From Amyelois transitella (taxonomy: Eukaryota > Arthropoda > Insecta > Lepidoptera > Pyralidae): 64,000 bases of DNA. How positions within the stretch are numbered: position 1 is the stretch's first letter; each line of letters begins with the position of its first letter. This document shows positions 59,736-64,000 of this stretch, one piece after another. Location of the stretch: positions 50,001 through 114,000 of the forward strand of contig NC_083512.1 in the NCBI RefSeq assembly GCF_032362555.1, written 5' to 3'. The translations under genes and the position numbers were made by a program. Below the pieces are notes generated by a model. That model ran no database searches, was not told where the DNA came from, and saw only the letters and a list, made by a program, of their open reading frames with translations.

Positions 59736-61324
59736 GATACAGCTAACATAACGAGTAGGAAGGATCCCTACAATACGATGTAGGTGCCGCAGCACAAGGC
59801 GTGTTCAAGGTGGAGCGGCCGGAGGAGATCCGCCGACGACACCGAAATGCACTCCCGCGGCAACAATACGGGGACCGATACACGTGATAAGGGCATATTT
59901 AAAAGGAACTATGAAGGAATGTGCTCTGAAGTAAACTGTATTCTTGATTTTGAAAAATGTGGATGTATCTGCTTGTATGTAGTGAAGTAAGTTTTACGAG
60001 CATATGATATTACATACTATACACAAACACGCCTATATCTGCTTGCATTATTACACATATTTCCATTACTATATAGGCAAGTAAACCTGTATAAGTATAA
60101 GAATTTCTTAACGTTGTAATTATTACGTATATTATAATAGTATAAACAACTCCTATATTGAACGAAATCTAAGAAACATTTTAAACAGGGCTACGACAAT
60201 GCTACGTACATCGTCCACGAAATTGCTACAGCGTCCGCGATAGTGCCGCGCTAGCACCAATTTATAGAATATCTTTTAAGTCTTGTCTGATTACAATCGC
60301 ATTTTCCACATGCCAATACTCTCGAAAGACTTGAAGGTCACGCTCAGCTCGGTGGCTTTGAGATGAAATTGAGCCTCAAATAGGTTATATACTCAATAGG
60401 TAAGTTATAGGTTGCTAGCATATTGCAAGAAGTATCTTAAGTTTAGCAAAAAAATAAATATTTTTTTTCATATCTCTTTAGTTCACATGTATAATTATCT
60501 AATATTTACACTCAAAACAAAATACTTGGCAAAACTCAAGCCATCGTACATTAGCGAACATACGACGGCGTCGTATCACAGCGCTTGTTATTTCATCTCT
60601 AAACAAAACAATGCATAAGTTTCCGTCGGTTCACAGTTTCCTAAACTTGTGTTGTGTAAGCATTCAGTACGGAAGACATTGCCACAAAGATAACTGGCAG
60701 AAAATAGAGCCCCTCATTTTGGAATTTAAAGCAAAAAGAGTAAGTTAAATGATACAACTCTTTGATATTTGAGCTTCACTCGCTTGAAATTGGAATTGTG
60801 ATTGCTGATGAAGAAGGAAAGGAACTAGTCAAAAACGCGTTGTAGTTAGAAATAACATTCGGAATAGAGCCAGTAAGCGCATTTATCTAAAAAATATTAT
60901 AAGCATGCTCATCATAATAAACTCAGTCATATACAGCTGTACATAATATTTAATTTGTAACTCAATTTATCTTCCAAAAGTAGCATTTAGGACATAAGAT
61001 GTATAATAGAAGTGGATGTAGGAAGTAGATCTTTTATATAACCCCCTTACACGGGGAGAGTGTACTAATGGCTGGATGTGGAGAACACCTTTATTCATCT
61101 AATATTTACGATTCCACCGACGAAGTAAACGCCAAATTTTAGTTGTGAAACACTGAAGATGCAGAAAGTAAGCTCGTTCGCTCGGTAGCGGGTTATTTTT
61201 TTATGAAATATTGTGTTTTACTGTTTTATAAATATAGGTAAACTAAGCCACATCTTCGATGAAGCTGCGGACATATTGGTTGTAGTTCAGGCGACGGTCT
61301 CTCGAAATGTTCTATTCACTTTGT
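59736..61324. other. Gene-free region
   Basis: AT-rich with one decayed SINE-like piece at about 60300-60425 (CTCGAAAGACTTGAAGGTCAC ... GGTTGCTAGCAT). No gene is seen. Confidence 0.45.
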
Positions 61325-61404
61325 CACGTCTATATCCCTTGCGGGGAAGACAGCTAGCAATCTTGAAAGACTGACAGGCCACGTTCAGCTGTAAGGCTAA
61401 ATGA
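61325..61404 (-). mobile_element. Older SINE-like fragment interrupted by a younger copy
   Basis: CACGTCTATATCCCTTGCGGG ... CACGTTCAGCTGTAAGGCTAA of the family. The full-length copy at 61416 landed directly downstream of it. Confidence 0.75.
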
Positions 61405-61415
61405 TTTAATTACAG

Positions 61416-61686
61416 CATACATATATACATACATATAATCACGTCTATATCCTTTGCGGGGTAGACAGAGCCAAAAGTCTTGTACAGACTGATAGGCCAC
61501 GTTCAGCTATTTGGCTTTAAGATAGAATTGAGATTCAAATAGTGACAGGTTGCTAGCCCATCGCCTAAAAGAAGAATCCCAAGTTTATAAGCCTACCCCT
61601 TAGTCGCCTTTTACGACATCCATGGGAGAGAGAGAGATGGAGTGGTCCTATTCTTTTTTCTATTGGTGCCCGGAACCACACGGCAC
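61416..61686 (-). mobile_element. Full-length SINE-like retroposon with TSD
   Basis: Very close to the 4870-5134 copy over its whole length. It is flanked by TTTAATTACAG at 61405-61415 and 61687-61697, an 11-bp target-site duplication. The low divergence suggests a recent insertion. Confidence 0.88.
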
Positions 61687-61697
61687 TTTAATTACAG

Positions 61698-61850
61698 ACA
61701 TACTAAAAACATCCCTCTTTCCCAGAGCGGGTTAGGTAGGAACAATACTCACTTGCAACGAATTCCTAAATACTTCTTTTGTTCATCCACATTTTTAAAT
61801 TTGTTTTGGCTTAATGATAAATCGCGTACTCTTTGTGACCAGCGCTGATG
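61698..61850 (-). mobile_element. Decayed LINE ORF-end fragment
   Basis: Words such as CTTTCCCAGAGCGGGTTAGG and ATACTTCTTTTGTTCATCCACA match the 19127-19375 element in the same orientation at lower similarity. Confidence 0.45.
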
Positions 61851-63086
61851 TATATTTGGGTTGGATATTATTGCTTCGAACTCCATTACGTTAACATAGA
61901 TATTTGATAACACCAATCCTGTAACACACGTAACTTGTAATCGTGAAGGCCTCGCCGCGTGATTCGATGGCGCGGAATTAATTCGTACCGTTTGCTTCCG
62001 CTCTCAGTAAACACACAAACATATAGCTTCGCCCTTCACCCCACACCTCTCACTCTCCTGGGACTGTGAAATCAGTAGCCAAGGTTTTAGCCTAGATTTT
62101 TATAGTTCGTTGTATCTACGCATCGTTACGTTTATTAATCCAAGTATCCATAAACAATAATGAAAGTTGATGATTTATTAACAATTTAATTCAATTAATT
62201 GAAATAAAAATGGTTGTTTAAACAGGTACTATAGAAAAACACACACTTTATCCCGAGTTATCGTGATTACCTTAAAAAATAAAACTTGTTTTCAAAATTA
62301 ATCGAAATCTTTATTGTTAAGAAAACTAACAATAGAGATAACGAAATTATTTTGAATTGTTATGTTGCGTGGGAGACCGCAACTGCGGAACCCAAGTGTC
62401 CCGTCACGTCAAACGGGTCATTCCCAGATTTGATTGATTGGATGAGGTAATCAAATATAATTTTGTTTGGGAGTATTTGGTTCATAAATGGAATGATTTA
62501 TGAACTCGATTTGAGTTATAAGATGACTGGAGTAGCCGCCCGCGTAAAATAAATATCCCGCATATTTCCGTTACCGCGGGAATTTCGGGAAATCACCTTT
62601 ATAGTGCAGATAAAGGTGCACGCGACCTACATGTCAAACTTAAAATATCTACACCCAGCGGTTTGAGTTGTGCGTTCATTTATCAGTCCATTAGTCAGTC
62701 AATTACCTCTTTTAAATAATAAGATACATATTCGAGTTATGTTCTAAAGGTTGAGTATCGATAAAGTATATAGCGGTCAGATTGCGGTTCGCTTCCAAGT
62801 TTACGAGACATGCTAGCCCAGAAACAATGTTACGATATTGCGGGCGATGTTCGTTATTCATATCGATTATGGTTGTTGTTGTGTTTTCGGAGTTTATTTT
62901 ATTGGAGAGTGGCAGTTATTGAGATTTGATTGCTTGCGTTCTGATTCTGAAGCATAAATTACCTACTTAAATGAATTTGGATACTTTACTAGATTGCAAC
63001 GGTTGCTTTGTATTGCTTACGTTGTCACGAGACATAACTAAGTTCACTTAATTGACTGTGCAGTCTTTGTAAGAATTTGCATTAGT
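61851..63086. other. Gene-free region
   Basis: AT-rich single-copy sequence with a GC-richer patch near 62535-62600. No exon, RNA gene or repeat was recognised. Confidence 0.45.
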
Positions 63087-63308
63087 AGTAGTATAATCAC
63101 GTCATATTCGCTGTTACGACGTTCAGTTGTTTGGCTCAATGATAAAATTGAGATTTACATAAAGACAGGTTGCAAGCCCATCGCCTAAAAGAAGAATCCC
63201 ATGTTTACAAGCCCATTCCTTAGTCGCCTTTTACGACATCAATGGGAAAAACATAAAGTGGTCCTATTCTTTTTTCTATTAATGCCGGGAAAACCACACG
63301 GCACTCAT
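63087..63308 (-). mobile_element. SINE-like retroposon with TSD
   Basis: Tail-first copy with an internal deletion near the tail. It is flanked by a 13-bp duplication, AATTTGCATTAGT, at 63074-63086 and 63309-63321. Confidence 0.85.
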
Positions 63309-63334
63309 AATTTGCATTAGTGATTTGTTGTAAT

Positions 63335-63420
63335 TAAAATTAAACCTGAATGGCCACATTCAGTCTTTACGAGGCTGTTGGCGTTGTCTACGGGAAGGTA
63401 TAAACACGTGATTATACGTT
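63335..63420 (+). mobile_element. SINE-like tail fragment
   Basis: Sense-oriented CCTGAATGGCCACATTCAGTC, GGCTGTTGGCGTTGTCTACG and CACGTGATTATACG. It is strongly 5' truncated. Confidence 0.6.
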
Positions 63421-64000
63421 AGCATGTAAAATTCACAACTGAATAAGTAGCAGGCACTAAAAGTTATGGTCGAATTATACTAAAATAGCTAATTAAATTA
63501 AGCTAGTAGTTCCCTTGACAGTACGGGATAATTACCTAAAATTCGTACCGGAGAAGGAAAAATCAAAAGGGTCGGGGCGCACAGAGCTAGGTGTGGCGCG
63601 GGAGGACTCGCCAATTATACAACAACTCGACAACGCGGCTATTACCGCGGACCGTGAAATAAAGTGGACGTTGTAAACGTCTGTTCCCATCTCGGAATTG
63701 TTCGGTTTTACCAAATTTTCGTGAAATAATCTTTGAAATAGTGGAAAACATATGCTGATAGAATTTTGTATATAGTCTCAGAACAAATATGTATGTAAAC
63801 ATTATCTTTAAGCAGACTTTAGTGGTATTTGGATTTTTGAATTTTATGACTTGCCTAGACATGAGAACGCCGCTTTCCTCGCATTTTTCTAATAGCCACG
63901 ATCCCTGCATAAGTTTTTATTCTTTATAATCGCTATGTTTATTTTTATTAAATTTCATTAAAAAAGTAAAAAGTAAACTTTGAGTGTTTTAAGTCATTTT
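63421..64000. other. Gene-free right edge of window
   Basis: AT-rich with a GC-richer stretch at 63560-63660. A minus-strand open frame covers it but has no domain or coding bias. Confidence 0.4.

Overview
The window looks like the end of a chromosome from a lepidopteran (moth or butterfly) nuclear genome. Genes are split by AT-rich introns with GT/AG borders. The repeats are insect types, including Helitrons with TC...CTAG ends and retroposons with (TATG)n tails. The four identifiable proteins are insect orthologues of conserved animal genes. The species cannot be fixed from sequence alone. The first 3,120 bases are 156 uninterrupted, identical copies of a 20-base unit with one CCTAA each, in the orientation expected at a left chromosome end.

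Gene-bearing part (5-32 kb). Nurf-38, an inorganic pyrophosphatase (+, 5 exons, 345 aa), runs 5,371-10,103. It is tail-to-tail with Cow, a testican-type secreted proteoglycan (-, 11 exons, 451 aa), at 11,856-16,729. A one-exon gene for the small respiratory complex III subunit UQCR11 lies at 19,864-20,046 (-). It is head-to-head with ST7 (+, 7 exons, 436 aa, 21,514-28,641). A further + strand gene of unknown identity starts at 31,153. Two coding exons are visible and it appears to continue past the window. I rebuilt all splice junctions by hand from frame, phase and GT/AG borders. Coding exons are very GC-rich at third positions, while introns are AT-rich.

The most striking structure is inside ST7. 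The last 84 coding bases of exon 4, the splice donor and the following (CA)n tract are tandemly repeated: 12 exon-end copies in about 1.7 kb. The coding parts look identical, and only the final copy carries a 24-base deletion. Each copy keeps the donor, and both duplication breakpoints share TACACG.

Gene-poor part (32-64 kb). No convincing exon was found. It may be a very long intron of the 31-kb gene, or intergenic. It holds many copies of one SINE-like retroposon (several with perfect target-site duplications), LINE remnants, a Helitron, a MITE with 44-bp inverted ends, a 50-bp minisatellite of 11 copies, and short GC-rich islets. Clusters of known transcription-factor motifs (TATCGATA, TGACGTCA, ACAAT) also occur there and may be regulatory.
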